A stretch of DNA of 64,000 bases from Arthrobacter_M sp030063245 (GCF_051131705.1 NZ_CP180316.1:62001-126000), one strand, 5' to 3'; shown: positions 43,764 through 53,060, counted from the first letter of the stretch. Notes: generated from the letters alone by a model not told the origin. A program made the numbers and translations.

Positions 43764-45410
43764 TCAGAGACCGCGAAGCTGGTGCAGCAGCAGGGCTACG
43801 TGCAGCGAGGTCCGGGATTCCGGATCGTCCAGGTTGAGGCCCAGGATCTCCTCGAGCCTGGCGAGCCGCGCGTAGAGGGTCGGCCGGCTGAGAAAGCCGT
43901 CGCGCGCCATGGCGGCTTTATTGCCGCCGTGCTCCAGATAGGACTGCAGGAGCGTAAGGTAATCGTCGTCGTCGTGCGCGTCATGGCGGAGTACGCCGGC
44001 CAGCTCCGACTCGGCAAAGGCCTGGACCCGGAAGTCATTGCGCAGCAGCGCCAGCAGTCCGCGCAGGCGGACATCGGCGGAGCGGAAGAACGGCCGGCTG
44101 CGCTCCTTTAGGGTGCTGGCCGTCCGGGCCACATGGCTGGCATCATCAAGACCGGCCGCTGCTTCGAGCAGACCGGCGCGGGCGTGGCTCACCCCCATGG
44201 TCCAGCCGTCCGCGCCCGCGTCCGGGTCGGTTTCCGGACCGTTCCTTCCGTTGCGGTCCGCGAGCCCGTTGCAGATCCGCTCCAGCAGCTGTTGCTCCAG
44301 CTGCTTTGCCGGCAGCGCCAAAATCATGCCTAGGTAGCCGGCCTGCAGGCTGGCGGTGAGGGCGCTGCTGCCCGCGGATTTAAGGACGCGGGCCAGCCGG
44401 TCCAGCAGCAGGCGCTCATGACGCTGGCCAGCCAGCGGGTCCGGACTGCTTCCGTCACCCCCGGCACCGCCCACCCGTACCACCACCGGCAGGTAGAGGG
44501 GTGAGGGGTGCAGGCCCAGCGCCGCCGCCCTGGTGACGGCCTCCGCTTCGGTCAGGGTGCGCGGTTGGCGCAGCTCATTGAGCAGGCCAGCCTGCGCCTG
44601 CTGGCTCAATTGGCGCTGGTCCCGCTCCGCCAGCCGATTGATGGACAGGGCCTGCCCGGCGCGCTCCAGCACCATGGCCGCGACGGCATCGCTTTTCAGC
44701 GGAACCGGGATGATGAGCCGCCCCCACAGCTGCCGGCGAAGTCCCACCGGGGTCTGCAGACAGCCCTCCGGACCCGTGCGCACGGTTTGCTGCCCCGCCT
44801 GCGTGACCCGGGAGCGCCGCTCCCAATCCGCCAGCAGTTCGGTCGTGGAATGCCCGGCGGCGGCATGAGCGAGCACCAGGTGGGAAAGGTCTTCAAGAAT
44901 CACCGGCGCCTGCACGAAGCGGGCCGCACGGGAGACGATTTCCTCCGTACCCGCACTCTCCAGGCTCAGCAGCGTAAAGGCTTCATGGACGCTCCGGGAA
45001 AGCTCCACCAGTTCCAGCTGTTCCGCCACGATGAGCCGGTGCACAATCTCGGTGATTTCAACAAAACGCGCCGCGGCCACGGTGATGACCGGCATTGAAA
45101 CGTCGGCCGCCGCGGCGCGCAGGGCGGCTTCTGTGCCGGAGCGCGGGCCGGTCAGCTCCACAATAAGACCTGACGCACCGGTTGATTCCAGCGCCTTCAG
45201 ATACGTCAGCGTCTGCGCGGCCGAAGGTCCGAGTTCCAACCCCGTGGTGAGCAGCAGCTCGCCGCCGGTGAGCAGCCCGGAAAGGTCCCTGACCTCACTG
45301 ACATGCACCCAGCGGACGGGCCGGTCCAGCCCGGCGGCTCCGCCCAGCACTTCGGGGACGGCTCTGCGGAGGACGGGTAGGTCCAAAACCTGACGAACGG
45401 TCGGGAGCAT
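43764..45410 (-). CDS. PucR-family transcriptional regulator
   Basis: 548 aa, ATG 45410. N-terminal PucR domain (LPTVRQVLDLPVLRRAVPEV, RWVHVSEVRDLSGLLTGGEL, LLTTGLELG), central GAF/CdaR-like region, and C-terminal HTH_30 (YLTLLQSYLEHGGNKAAMAR, SRPTLYARLARLEEILG). PucR regulators control purine, GABA, amine or amide use. It is divergent from the mmsA-aminotransferase genes and two TTACACAGTG motifs lie between them. Confidence 0.92.
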   Translation of the reverse strand: MLPTVRQVLDLPVLRRAVPEVLGGAAGLDRPVRWVHVSEVRDLSGLLTGGELLLTTGLELGPSAAQTLTYLKALESTGASGLIVELTGPRSGTEAALRAAAADVSMPVITVAAARFVEITEIVHRLIVAEQLELVELSRSVHEAFTLLSLESAGTEEIVSRAARFVQAPVILEDLSHLVLAHAAAGHSTTELLADWERRSRVTQAGQQTVRTGPEGCLQTPVGLRRQLWGRLIIPVPLKSDAVAAMVLERAGQALSINRLAERDQRQLSQQAQAGLLNELRQPRTLTEAEAVTRAAALGLHPSPLYLPVVVRVGGAGGDGSSPDPLAGQRHERLLLDRLARVLKSAGSSALTASLQAGYLGMILALPAKQLEQQLLERICNGLADRNGRNGPETDPDAGADGWTMGVSHARAGLLEAAAGLDDASHVARTASTLKERSRPFFRSADVRLRGLLALLRNDFRVQAFAESELAGVLRHDAHDDDDYLTLLQSYLEHGGNKAAMARDGFLSRPTLYARLARLEEILGLNLDDPESRTSLHVALLLHQLRGL

Positions 45411-45423
45411 TTACACAGTGTAA
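45411..45423. promoter_or_regulatory. Candidate PucR operator 1 (palindrome)
   Basis: TTACACAGTGTAA, perfect 6-bp arms around a single A, adjoining the PucR start codon. Binding here would repress pucR; see the second copy 31 bp away. Confidence 0.65.
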
Positions 45424-45441
45424 GCGATGAGGCGCGATTCA

Positions 45442-45451
45442 TTACACAGTG
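45442..45451. promoter_or_regulatory. Candidate PucR operator 2
   Basis: TTACACAGTG, identical to the first ten bases of operator 1 and 31 bp (three helical turns) from it, on the dehydrogenase side of the intergenic region. Same-face spacing fits cooperative binding. Confidence 0.6.
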
Positions 45452-45552
45452 CCTATTCCGGCCTGCCCGTGACCGGACCAGACTGGACAGCAGCACCTGA
45501 TCACGCCCGGAGCCGGTCTCGACTTGCGTCACATCTACCCCAAGGACAAACT

Positions 45553-47040
45553 TTGAACACGATTGAGCATTGGATCAACGGCAGCTACGTTGGGGCGCAA
45601 GGACGCACCGCCCCGGTGACCAACCCGGCAACCGGCAAAGAGGCGGGACAGGTTGCGTTGGCCAGCGTCGAGGAGAGCAACGCCGCCGTGGCCGCCGCGG
45701 CCGAGGCGTTCCCGGCATGGCGGGACACATCCATCGCCAAGCGGACCCAGGTGCTGTTTGCATTCCGCGAGCTGCTCAATGCCCGCAAGGGTGAATTGGC
45801 GGCCATCATTACGTCCGAACACGGCAAGGTCCTCGGCGACGCCTTGGGTGAGGTGTCGCGCGGCCAGGAGGTTGTGGAGTTCGCCTGCGGTATCCCGCAC
45901 CTGCTCAAGGGCGGGTACACGGAAAATGCCTCCACCAAGGTTGATGTCCATTCCATCCGCCAGCCGGTCGGACCGGTGGCCGTGATCAGCCCCTTCAATT
46001 TTCCGGCCATGGTCCCGATGTGGTTCTTCCCCGTCGCGATCGCCGCCGGGAACACCGTGGTGGTCAAGCCGAGCGAGAAGGACCCGACAGCCCTGAACTG
46101 GATGGCCGAACTGTGGAAGGAAGCGGGCCTGCCGGACGGGGTCTTCAATGTTCTGCACGGGGACAAGGTGGCCGTGGATGTTCTCCTGACTCACCCGGAC
46201 ATCAAAGCGGTGTCCTTCGTGGGCTCAACGCCGATTGCCAAGTACGTGTACGAGACGGCGACGGCGCAGGGCAAGCGGGTGCAGGCGCTGGGCGGCGCCA
46301 AGAACCACATGATTGTGCTGCCGGACGCGGATCTGGACCTGGCGGCGGACGCCGCCATCAACGCCGGTTTCGGCTCCGCAGGGGAACGCTGCATGGCCAT
46401 CTCGGCCCTGATCGCCGTCGGCGGCATTGCCGACGAACTGGTGGCGAAGATCTCCGCCCGGGCGACGGCGTTGCGCACCGGTGACGGACTGCGCGGCTGC
46501 GACATGGGGCCTCTTATCACCGCTGCGGCACGGGACAGGGTGACGGGATACGTGGATGCAGGCCAGGCGGAAGGCGCCACCTTGGTGGTGGACGGACGCA
46601 CGATCTCCCCCGACGCGGAGGGCGACGGTTTCTTTGTCGGTCCCACACTGTTCGACAATGTCAGCACGGACATGTCCCTCTACACGGACGAGATCTTCGG
46701 CCCGGTGCTGTCCGTGCTCCGGGTGGAGAGCTACGACGAGGCGCTGGAACTGATCAACGCCAACCCGTACGGCAACGGCACAGCGATTTTCACCAACGAC
46801 GGCGGCGCGGCCCGCCGTTTCGAGAACGAGGTCCAGGTGGGCATGGTGGGCATCAATGTTCCGGTGCCTGTTCCGATGGCTTATTACTCCTTTGGCGGCT
46901 GGAAGAACTCGCTCTTCGGCGACACGCACGCGCACGGTGCCGAGGGCGTGAACTTCTTCACCCGCGGCAAGGTGGTCACCTCGCGCTGGCTCGATCCGAG
47001 CCACGGCGGGATCAATCTCGGCTTTCCGCAGAGCGATTAG
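45553..47040 (+). CDS. mmsA: CoA-acylating methylmalonate-semialdehyde dehydrogenase
   Basis: 495 aa from TTG 45553 preceded by AAGGA at correct spacing; the upstream frame lacks such a site. MmsA-type ALDH: SPFNFPAMVPMWFFPVAIAA, GNTVVVKPSEKDP, GGAKNHMIVLPDADLD and the catalytic Cys (about 280) in GSAGERCMAISAL, followed by NPYGNGTAIFT and the PMAYYSFGGWKNSLFGD end. It converts malonate or methylmalonate semialdehyde to acetyl- or propionyl-CoA. With the next gene it forms a beta-alanine or beta-aminoisobutyrate route. Confidence 0.93.
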   Translation: MNTIEHWINGSYVGAQGRTAPVTNPATGKEAGQVALASVEESNAAVAAAAEAFPAWRDTSIAKRTQVLFAFRELLNARKGELAAIITSEHGKVLGDALGEVSRGQEVVEFACGIPHLLKGGYTENASTKVDVHSIRQPVGPVAVISPFNFPAMVPMWFFPVAIAAGNTVVVKPSEKDPTALNWMAELWKEAGLPDGVFNVLHGDKVAVDVLLTHPDIKAVSFVGSTPIAKYVYETATAQGKRVQALGGAKNHMIVLPDADLDLAADAAINAGFGSAGERCMAISALIAVGGIADELVAKISARATALRTGDGLRGCDMGPLITAAARDRVTGYVDAGQAEGATLVVDGRTISPDAEGDGFFVGPTLFDNVSTDMSLYTDEIFGPVLSVLRVESYDEALELINANPYGNGTAIFTNDGGAARRFENEVQVGMVGINVPVPVPMAYYSFGGWKNSLFGDTHAHGAEGVNFFTRGKVVTSRWLDPSHGGINLGFPQSD

Positions 47041-47074
47041 TCCGATGTCCGAGCGCCGAAGAAAGGAACAGATC

Positions 47075-48466
47075 ATGACTTTCACTCTTGCATCGGACAC
47101 TGCCGTTACGCCTGTAGATGCCGTTACGCCTATAGATACAGCCGGCGCGCAGCGTGCTTACGAGCTGGACCGCAAACACGTCTTCCACTCCTGGTCCGCG
47201 CAGGATCTGATCACCCCGATGGTCATCAGCGCCGGGCAGGGGTCCTTTGTCTGGGACGGGGAGGGCAATAAATTACTGGATTTCTCCTCCCAGTTGGTCA
47301 ACACCAACATCGGGCATCAACACCCGCGGGTGACGGCGGCGATCGCCGCGCAGGCCGCGAAGCTATGCACCATAGCCCCCAGCTACGTCAACGACGCCCG
47401 CTCCGAGGCGGCCAGACTCATTGCCGAGCGCACACCCGGGGAGCTGGACAAAATGTTCTTCACCAATGGCGGCGCGGATGCCAATGAACACGCCGTTCGG
47501 ATGGCGAGGCTGCACACCGGGCGGCACAAGGTGCTGTCCGCCTACCGGTCCTATCATGGCGGCACCGAACTCGCGGTCAACATCACCGGGGATCCGCGCC
47601 GCTGGCCCAGTGATACCGGTACTTCCGGAACCATCCACTTCTTCCCGCCGTACCTGTACCGGTCGGCATTCCACTCGAGCACGGAAGAGGAGGAGAGCGA
47701 GCGGGCGCTGGAACACCTGGAGCAGGTGATTCGCTATGAGGGCCCGGACACCATCGCGGCCATCATGCTGGAGTCCATCCCGGGCACCGCGGGAATCTAC
47801 CTTCCCCCGCCGGGCTATCTGGCGGGTGTCCGGGACCTGGCCACGAGATTCGGCATCGTTTTCATCGCGGACGAGGTGATGGCGGGGTTCGGACGCAGCG
47901 GCAAGTGGTTCGCCGTCGAGCATTTCGATGTGGTGCCGGACCTGCTCACCTTCGCCAAGGGCGTGACCTCGGGCTACGTTCCATTGGGGGGCGTCGCCAT
48001 CAGCCCGGAGATAGCTGCGACGTTCGGAAAGTGCGTTTACCCCGGCGGGCTGACCTACTCGGGCCACCCGCTGGCCTGCGCGGCCGCCGTCGCCACCATC
48101 GGCGCGATGACGGATGAGCGCATGGTGGAAAACGCGGCCAGCACCGGGGAAACCATCATCGGACCGGCACTGCGTGACTTCGCCGCGCGGCACCGCTCGG
48201 TGGGCGAAGTCCGCGGCACCGGCGTGTTCTGGGCGATTGAGCTGGTCAAGGACAAGGAAACGCGGGAACCGCTGGCCGCCTACGGTGGCTCGAGCCCGGA
48301 GATGAATCAGCTGGTAGCTGAGGCAAAGTCCCGCGGGCTGCTGGTCTTTGCCAATTTCAACCGGATCCACGTGGTGCCGCCGTGCAATATCAGCGCCCAC
48401 GACGCACGGCTGGGCCTCGCCATAGTGGACGGTGTGCTGGACATCGCCGACGGGTTTGCCGCCTGA
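47075..48466 (+). CDS. Class III omega-aminotransferase (beta-alanine/beta-amino acid type)
   Basis: 463 aa, ATG 47075 with AAAGGA. PLP-dependent fold: FTNGGADANEHAVRMARLHT, SYHGGTELAVNITGDPRRWP, FIADEVMAGFGRSGKWFAVE, and the Schiff-base Lys about 295 in LTFAKGVTSGYVPLGG. It moves the amino group of an omega-amino acid to pyruvate or 2-oxoglutarate, making the semialdehyde used by MmsA. It follows mmsA by 34 bp. A near-perfect repeat PVDAVTPID lies in its variable N-terminus. Confidence 0.9.
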   Translation: MTFTLASDTAVTPVDAVTPIDTAGAQRAYELDRKHVFHSWSAQDLITPMVISAGQGSFVWDGEGNKLLDFSSQLVNTNIGHQHPRVTAAIAAQAAKLCTIAPSYVNDARSEAARLIAERTPGELDKMFFTNGGADANEHAVRMARLHTGRHKVLSAYRSYHGGTELAVNITGDPRRWPSDTGTSGTIHFFPPYLYRSAFHSSTEEEESERALEHLEQVIRYEGPDTIAAIMLESIPGTAGIYLPPPGYLAGVRDLATRFGIVFIADEVMAGFGRSGKWFAVEHFDVVPDLLTFAKGVTSGYVPLGGVAISPEIAATFGKCVYPGGLTYSGHPLACAAAVATIGAMTDERMVENAASTGETIIGPALRDFAARHRSVGEVRGTGVFWAIELVKDKETREPLAAYGGSSPEMNQLVAEAKSRGLLVFANFNRIHVVPPCNISAHDARLGLAIVDGVLDIADGFAA

Positions 48467-48483
48467 GACAAAGGGATGTGACC

Positions 48484-48630
48484 ATGACTGACGGTTACCC
48501 GTGTCCCGGTGCTCTTGGGAGAGGGCATTAGCCTCTTCGGCCCCCTGCTCCGCGACATCGAGCTGATCCATCTGGGCACGTCAACCTCCGGTTCGGGGGA
48601 TGACCCACAGCAGCTACCGGGTTGTACATG
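48484..48630 (+). pseudogene. C-terminal scrap of a RibD/dihydrofolate-reductase-like gene
   Basis: ATG 48484 with an AAAGGGATGTG-like site starts a frame that stops after 15 codons. One frame over, VPVLLGEGISLFGPLLRDIE, LIHLGTSTSGSGD is the last strand-helix of a RibD_C protein. The start region probably belonged to another gene that followed the aminotransferase; a deletion joined the two. Confidence 0.6.
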
Positions 48631-48912
48631 AGCGCCGGATTTGACGCGGACGGCCCGCCGCGGAGCGGACATTCTGCTGGCCTTCCCGGCGCTGTTGGTC
48701 GCCGTTATGTTCGGGCCGTCTTCGGTGCCGGTACACGTGCTGCCCAACATCGCCGGCATGGCAACGTGGTCATGATGAACCAGGGGGATATCGTGGAAAG
48801 CGGCGGTACGGAACAGGTCTATGAGCATCCACATCATGAATACACCCGTACTTTGGTGGGCGCCTCCAAGTCCCTGCGGGCGGAAACGGTCGCCCGGGAA
48901 GCGGCACTGCAG
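48631..48912 (+). pseudogene. Fragments of a peptide ABC transporter (permease and ATPase)
   Basis: A short DppC-like permease piece (RRGADILLAFPALLVAVMFG, about 48657-48716) is followed in another frame by the C-terminus of an OppD/DppD-type ATPase (NVVMMNQGDIVESGGTEQVY, EHPHHEYTRTLVGASKSL, about 48763-48880). The rest of both genes is missing. Deletions of several kb must have occurred. Confidence 0.7.
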
Positions 48913-48974
48913 CACCAACAATTCGGCAGCACTAACAAGCACCAACAATTCGGCAGCACAACAATTTGGCAGCA
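48913..48974. repeat. 27-bp direct repeats encoding HQQFGST
   Basis: CACCAACAATTCGGCAGCA occurs at 48913 and 48940 (period 27), with a third, shorter variant CAACAATTTGGCAGCA at 48959. It lies at the tail of the ATPase fragment just ahead of the amidase. Confidence 0.8.
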
Positions 48975-49013
48975 CCGGCAACGGGAGCACTGCACGGCGG
49001 GAAGGAAGACCAT

Positions 49014-50483
49014 ATGCCAGCCATCAGCTCCACCGGACTCCACCAGCTCAGCGCATGCGAGCTGAGCGCCGGCTACGCCGCGGGGGAGCTTTTCCCGGTG
49101 GAAGTGTGTGCCGCCGTAATTGAGCGCATCGAGGTGCGCGAGCCCGTACTCAATGCCCTCTACGTGTTTGATCCGGATGCCGCACTTCAGGCTGCCCGGG
49201 CCAGCGAGAGACGTTGGAAAGAAGGAACACAGCGCAGCGCCATGGACGGCGTCCCCGTCACGGTCAAGGAAAATATCGCCAGGATTGGTGTGCCGATGCC
49301 CGGCGGAACGGCGCTGCCGAACCCGAAGGTGGCGGCTGCCAACGCGCCTGTCACTGACCGCATCCTGGAAGGCGGTGCCGTCATCATGGGCTCCACCACC
49401 ATGCCGGACTGGGGCATGCTGTCATCCGGAGTCTCCAGCCTGCATGGCATCACGCGCAGCGCCTGGAACCCCGCCTGGACCACGGGCGGTTCAAGCGCCG
49501 GCGCCGGAGCAGCAGCGGCCGCCGGGTATGGGCCGTTGCATGTCGGCACCGATATCGGCGGCTCCATCCGACTGCCAGGCACCTGGCAGGGACTGGTCAC
49601 GCTCAAACCCAGCGCGGGGCTGATTCCCCTCGACGCGCCGTATCTTGGCAGGGTGGCAGGCCCCCTCACGCGGACGGTGGCCGATGCGGCGCTGTTCATG
49701 ACGCTGCTGGCCCGGCCCGATATCCGGGACTACACCGCTCGTCCCTATCCGCCGATGAATTGGGTGGACGGACACTCCGATCGGGCCGGGCTAAATGCTG
49801 CGGGATTCAATATTGCGGGATTCAATATTGCCGGGCTAAACGTCGGCGGACTGAGGGTGGCGCTGCAGACGGAGGCCGGTGCCGGAGCCGAGGTGGACCG
49901 GGAAGTCCTGGCCGCGGTTCGGGCCGTGGCGGAGGAGTTTGCGGCGGCAGGGGCGGAGGTCACCCTTCTCGGGGCGTTCATCAATCAGGGGATGATGGAC
50001 GGGTTGGACAACTTTTGGCGAACCCGCTCGTGGGCAGACTACAGCGTCCTGCCGCCGGAGCAGCAGGAGCTGGTTCTGCCCTACATTGCACGCTGGTGCT
50101 CACGCGGTGCCCGGTTCGACGGGGCGGAAACTATCCGGAACTTCAACCGAATAGGTGAAATGCAGAAGGCGACGCTGGCGGCCACCGCCGCGTTCGACGT
50201 CGTGCTCTCACCCGTCGCGCCGATGGCGGCCTTCCCCGCCGAACAGCCGATGCCGGTCGATGATCCTGACAGCACCATGGCGCACATTGCCTTTACAGTC
50301 CCCTACAACATGTCCGGGCAGCCGGCCGCGACCGTGAACTGCGGGTTCACCCAGGACGGGCGTCCCATCGGTGTACAAATGGCAGGACGGGTAGGCGCCG
50401 ACGCCGACATTCTGCGCGCCGCGGCCTGGTATGAATCCATCCGTCCGGAGTCCGCCATACCCGACTGGTCGGCCCTCCCCTAA
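49014..50483 (+). CDS. Amidase-signature family amidase
   Basis: 489 aa from ATG 49014 with GAAGGAAG upstream. Ser-cisSer-Lys triad visible: Lys about 84 in GVPVTVKENIA, cis-Ser in TTGGSSAGAGAAAAAG (about 160) and nucleophile Ser in GTDIGGSIRLPG (about 184). It hydrolyses a carboxamide to acid plus ammonia. An unusual run near 262-282 (AGLNAAGFNIAGFNIAGLNV) comes from a 15-bp tandem repeat and may be a recent insertion. Position in the PucR cluster suggests nitrogen supply. Confidence 0.9.
   Translation: MPAISSTGLHQLSACELSAGYAAGELFPVEVCAAVIERIEVREPVLNALYVFDPDAALQAARASERRWKEGTQRSAMDGVPVTVKENIARIGVPMPGGTALPNPKVAAANAPVTDRILEGGAVIMGSTTMPDWGMLSSGVSSLHGITRSAWNPAWTTGGSSAGAGAAAAAGYGPLHVGTDIGGSIRLPGTWQGLVTLKPSAGLIPLDAPYLGRVAGPLTRTVADAALFMTLLARPDIRDYTARPYPPMNWVDGHSDRAGLNAAGFNIAGFNIAGLNVGGLRVALQTEAGAGAEVDREVLAAVRAVAEEFAAAGAEVTLLGAFINQGMMDGLDNFWRTRSWADYSVLPPEQQELVLPYIARWCSRGARFDGAETIRNFNRIGEMQKATLAATAAFDVVLSPVAPMAAFPAEQPMPVDDPDSTMAHIAFTVPYNMSGQPAATVNCGFTQDGRPIGVQMAGRVGADADILRAAAWYESIRPESAIPDWSALP
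49800..49829. repeat. 15-bp tandem repeat inside the amidase gene
   Basis: GCGGGATTCAATATT occurs twice without a gap, flanked by degenerate copies. In frame it produces the AGFNI pentapeptide repeat; copy-number change would keep the reading frame. Confidence 0.85.
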
Positions 50484-50611
50484 GAATCTTGGATGCCCGC
50501 GTTGCGGCCAGTTCCCCCGAAACAAACCCCACGCGGCAGCCGAGATTGGTAACGGGGGTCGGTTCCGCACATCACATCAGTCAATGGTCGCCCGGGGTGC
50601 CGAACCCGCGG

Positions 50612-50945
50612 GTAGGCGTGGAGCGCGTCGTGGACTACTCCTTCCGGCTGGCCCGGCAGCGCCGGGGGAAGTTGACACTTTGCCACAAGAAAAACAGCCT
50701 GATTGAAGCTGGAAATCTGTGGCAGGACACGGTGAACGACCTGAGCCTCCACTACCCGGAGGTGGATCTTGATTATGTGCACGTCGATGCGATGTTTTTC
50801 CACCTGCCCGTCGCTCCGGAACGCTTCGACGGGGTGGTCACGGACAATTTGTTCGGGCGACATCATCGCCGACCTGGGCGCCGTCATTCAGTGCGGGCCC
50901 GGCGTCGCGGCCAGCGTGATCGAGGCCGCCACGGTGAACGTCCCT
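50612..50945 (+). pseudogene. Tartrate/isopropylmalate dehydrogenase fragment
   Basis: VERVVDYSFRLARQRRGKLT, LCHKKNSLIEAGNLWQDTVN and VDLDYVHVDAMFFHLPVAPE match the middle of TtuC/LeuB-type decarboxylating dehydrogenases (substrate Lys and Asp region). Near 50852 the frame shifts to GDIIADLGAVIQCGPGVAAS. N-terminal domain and C-terminus are missing. Confidence 0.8.
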
Positions 50946-51128
50946 GGCCCAGCAGCCTGCACTCTCCGGCCCCGGCATGGGACGTATAACCGCGCAGCTC
51001 GGCGAGAATATCGCAGCGCTGGTCCGTACAGCTCGGATCGTTCCGGGCGGGACGGTTTCCGCGGTGCCGGGGTAATCCGTGATGGACGGTCTGGCGGGGA
51101 TGCGCACCGCGCGCTGATTATCTGCGGA
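50946..51128. other. Spacer with an unassigned coding-like piece
   Basis: A short plus-strand frame (GPGMGRITAQLGENIAALVR, IVPGGTVSAVPG, stop at 51074) looks like the end of a gene, but I cannot place it. Otherwise empty. Confidence 0.3.
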
Positions 51129-52256
51129 TTATTCGCAGCCGATACCGTCGCCGTCCCGGTCCAGGCCGACCCGATACCCGGGCTGGCCGGCCCGTATCGG
51201 CGCCGCGCCGGCTGCCCGTACGGCCGTGCAGTTCGCATAGTAGGCGGGGCCCGGAGCGGGCTGGGCGCCGGGAGCAGGAACGGCGGGCTGGACAGGCGCC
51301 GCTTCCTGCACCGGGGCCTGGGCGATCACCGGGGCCGGCGGCTGCACCGGCGCGGGCTGGACCGGGTCGGGCTGGTCCGTCGGCGCCAGTGCGCCAGCAC
51401 AGTCGCCCAGAATCGTAGACATTGCGTCGTGCTCGGCCTGTGTGACCCATAGGCCGTAGGTGGCTTTCACAGAAATCTGCCGGGCGACGTAGTCGCAGCG
51501 GTAGGCCTTGACCGGCGGCAGCCAGGTGGCAGCGTCGCCGTCGCTCTTCTTCTGATTGGTGGGGCCGTCCACGGCCAGAAGGTTCAAGGGATCGTTGGCT
51601 AACGCCGTGCGCTGGGCCAGCGTAAGTTGCTGAGCACCCTTCTGCCAGGCATCGCTGAGCGCCACGACGTGGTCGATCTGCACCGCGCTGCTGGTGGACG
51701 TGCCGCGGGTGAACGCAATCGCGGTGGCTGTGTACGGATCGTGCAGGCTGCCGGTCAGGACCAAACAATCGCCGGTGCCGGCTTTGAAAGCGATGGCCGT
51801 CAGATCCCGCTTCAGAATGTCGTTACGGGTGTCGCAGCCGTTGCGGTCCACGTCGGCCCATGCCTGCCCAAATTCGGTGCGGCCATACCCGGTCTTGGGC
51901 GCACGACCCTTGACCGGCAGCGCAGCCAACAGATCCAATGCCTTGGTGCCATAGGCGGGTTGTGCCTTCGGGGAAGCAACGCCGCTGAGGGTGACAACCG
52001 GGACGGTGTCCGGATCGAGGGGATCCATGTCCGTTGCCGCCGCGGACGTTGTGGGCGACGGCGCGGACGCAATGGCCGACGGCGTTGGGCTGGCACTTGC
52101 CGCCGGTGTCAGAAGGGCAGCGGGCTCGGCGGCGCTGGTGGAGCCGCCGCAGCCGGAAAGCAGCAGCGCCAAGGTCCCGGCGCCGAACATGGCCAAGTGA
52201 CCGGTTTTCCGAACGAGTCGGGGGTTTTGGCCGGACGGCAGTTGATTCTTATTCAT
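51129..52256 (-). CDS. Lipoprotein with DUF1524 HNH nuclease and Excalibur domains
   Basis: 375 aa. Signal peptide with lipobox LLLSGC (Cys about 36), a Ser/Pro/Ala-rich linker, then a DUF1524 HNH nuclease: VQIDHVVALSDAWQKGAQ, NDPLNLLAVDGPTNQKKSDG and CDYVARQISVKATYGLWV. After a PAPVQP repeat linker comes a C-terminal Excalibur calcium-binding motif (YYANCTAVRAAG, DRDGDGIGCE). A surface-anchored nuclease, likely for extracellular DNA use or degradation. No partner gene nearby. Confidence 0.9.
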   Translation of the reverse strand: MNKNQLPSGQNPRLVRKTGHLAMFGAGTLALLLSGCGGSTSAAEPAALLTPAASASPTPSAIASAPSPTTSAAATDMDPLDPDTVPVVTLSGVASPKAQPAYGTKALDLLAALPVKGRAPKTGYGRTEFGQAWADVDRNGCDTRNDILKRDLTAIAFKAGTGDCLVLTGSLHDPYTATAIAFTRGTSTSSAVQIDHVVALSDAWQKGAQQLTLAQRTALANDPLNLLAVDGPTNQKKSDGDAATWLPPVKAYRCDYVARQISVKATYGLWVTQAEHDAMSTILGDCAGALAPTDQPDPVQPAPVQPPAPVIAQAPVQEAAPVQPAVPAPGAQPAPGPAYYANCTAVRAAGAAPIRAGQPGYRVGLDRDGDGIGCE

Positions 52257-52765
52257 TTATGCCCCATAAATATGCGCGGTGATTTAGCAACAGGATATAG
52301 GGCTGTGGAGGAAGAGTCGAAGGGTCAACAATTCTTTGAAGCCGAGTGGTCAGACCCGAGGGGCGGCCGGACCGCGAGGTCAAGACATAGCTGAGATGCG
52401 GTGAGCGCAGGGTCAGTGAAGGGACAGGCGGACAAGGGAGATTCGCCTTCGAGGGTTGCACCCTGGCGGTTAGGGATTGGGGGAAGCCGGCTGGTAGACG
52501 AGGAGAGGACGCAGCACCCGGCACGTTCGGGGGGACGGCTGAGTCGCCTGGTGACCCTGTCCCTTCAGCGCAGGCGTGGGCGAGGGTTCGGAAGCGAAGC
52601 CTACCTGGCCCCCGTTTGCCTGACGCTGACACCCCTGCGCCGGAATCCCTGTGCCTGAACCCTGTCGCATGAACCCTGGCGTGGATCCTTGCGGCCGCAC
52701 TCGGTGGAGGCTAGGGGCGTAATGAAAAGCGCGGCGCCGTCGTGCCTGCCATGGCTGCGACTGCG
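52257..52765. other. Intergenic region before the first rRNA operon
   Basis: No convincing gene or RNA. It ends abruptly at 52766, where sequence identity with the second rRNA operon begins. Confidence 0.5.
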
Positions 52766-52767
52766 GA

Positions 52768-52797
52768 TTGGTGTTTTGGCGGGAAGGCGGGTAGTGT
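52768..52797 (+). promoter_or_regulatory. Candidate rRNA operon promoter, first operon
   Basis: TTGGTG, 18-bp spacer, TAGTGT. The same sequence, including the start of identity two bases before the -35, occurs at 61049. Further promoters may lie within the 400-bp leader. Confidence 0.4.
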
Positions 52798-53025
52798 TTC
52801 TCTAGTTGCCACCGACGAGGTGGAACAAACTCCCTTCCTTTTACTGCGGATCAAATATCCGGTGATTTTGTGTCGCCTGGTGTTTGTTGTGCGGGGGTGT
52901 GGGGTGGTCCGGTTGAGCCGGGCGGGTCGGTTCGCTGATTTGCCTGGATGGTCCGGATCGGGTAAGTTTGAAAAGTTGCTCCGGTGCGGCGCGGTTGATG
53001 TGAATTGGCTGGCGGGTCCGGGTGC

Positions 53026-53060
53026 GTCTGTTGTTTGAGAACTCAATAGTGTGCCAAGTT
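53026..53060 (+). promoter_or_regulatory. 16S leader processing/antitermination element, first operon
   Basis: TTGTTTGAGAACTCAATAG followed by TGTGCCAA pairs with the 16S trailer near 54972-55005 (GGCACACTGTTGGG). This forms the long stem cut by RNase III around pre-16S; the conserved leader also resembles actinobacterial boxA-type elements. Confidence 0.6.

Noticed and set aside
48913..48974. Direct repeats considered as a CRISPR array
   Set aside because: Period too short, units in a decayed coding frame, no spacers and no cas genes.
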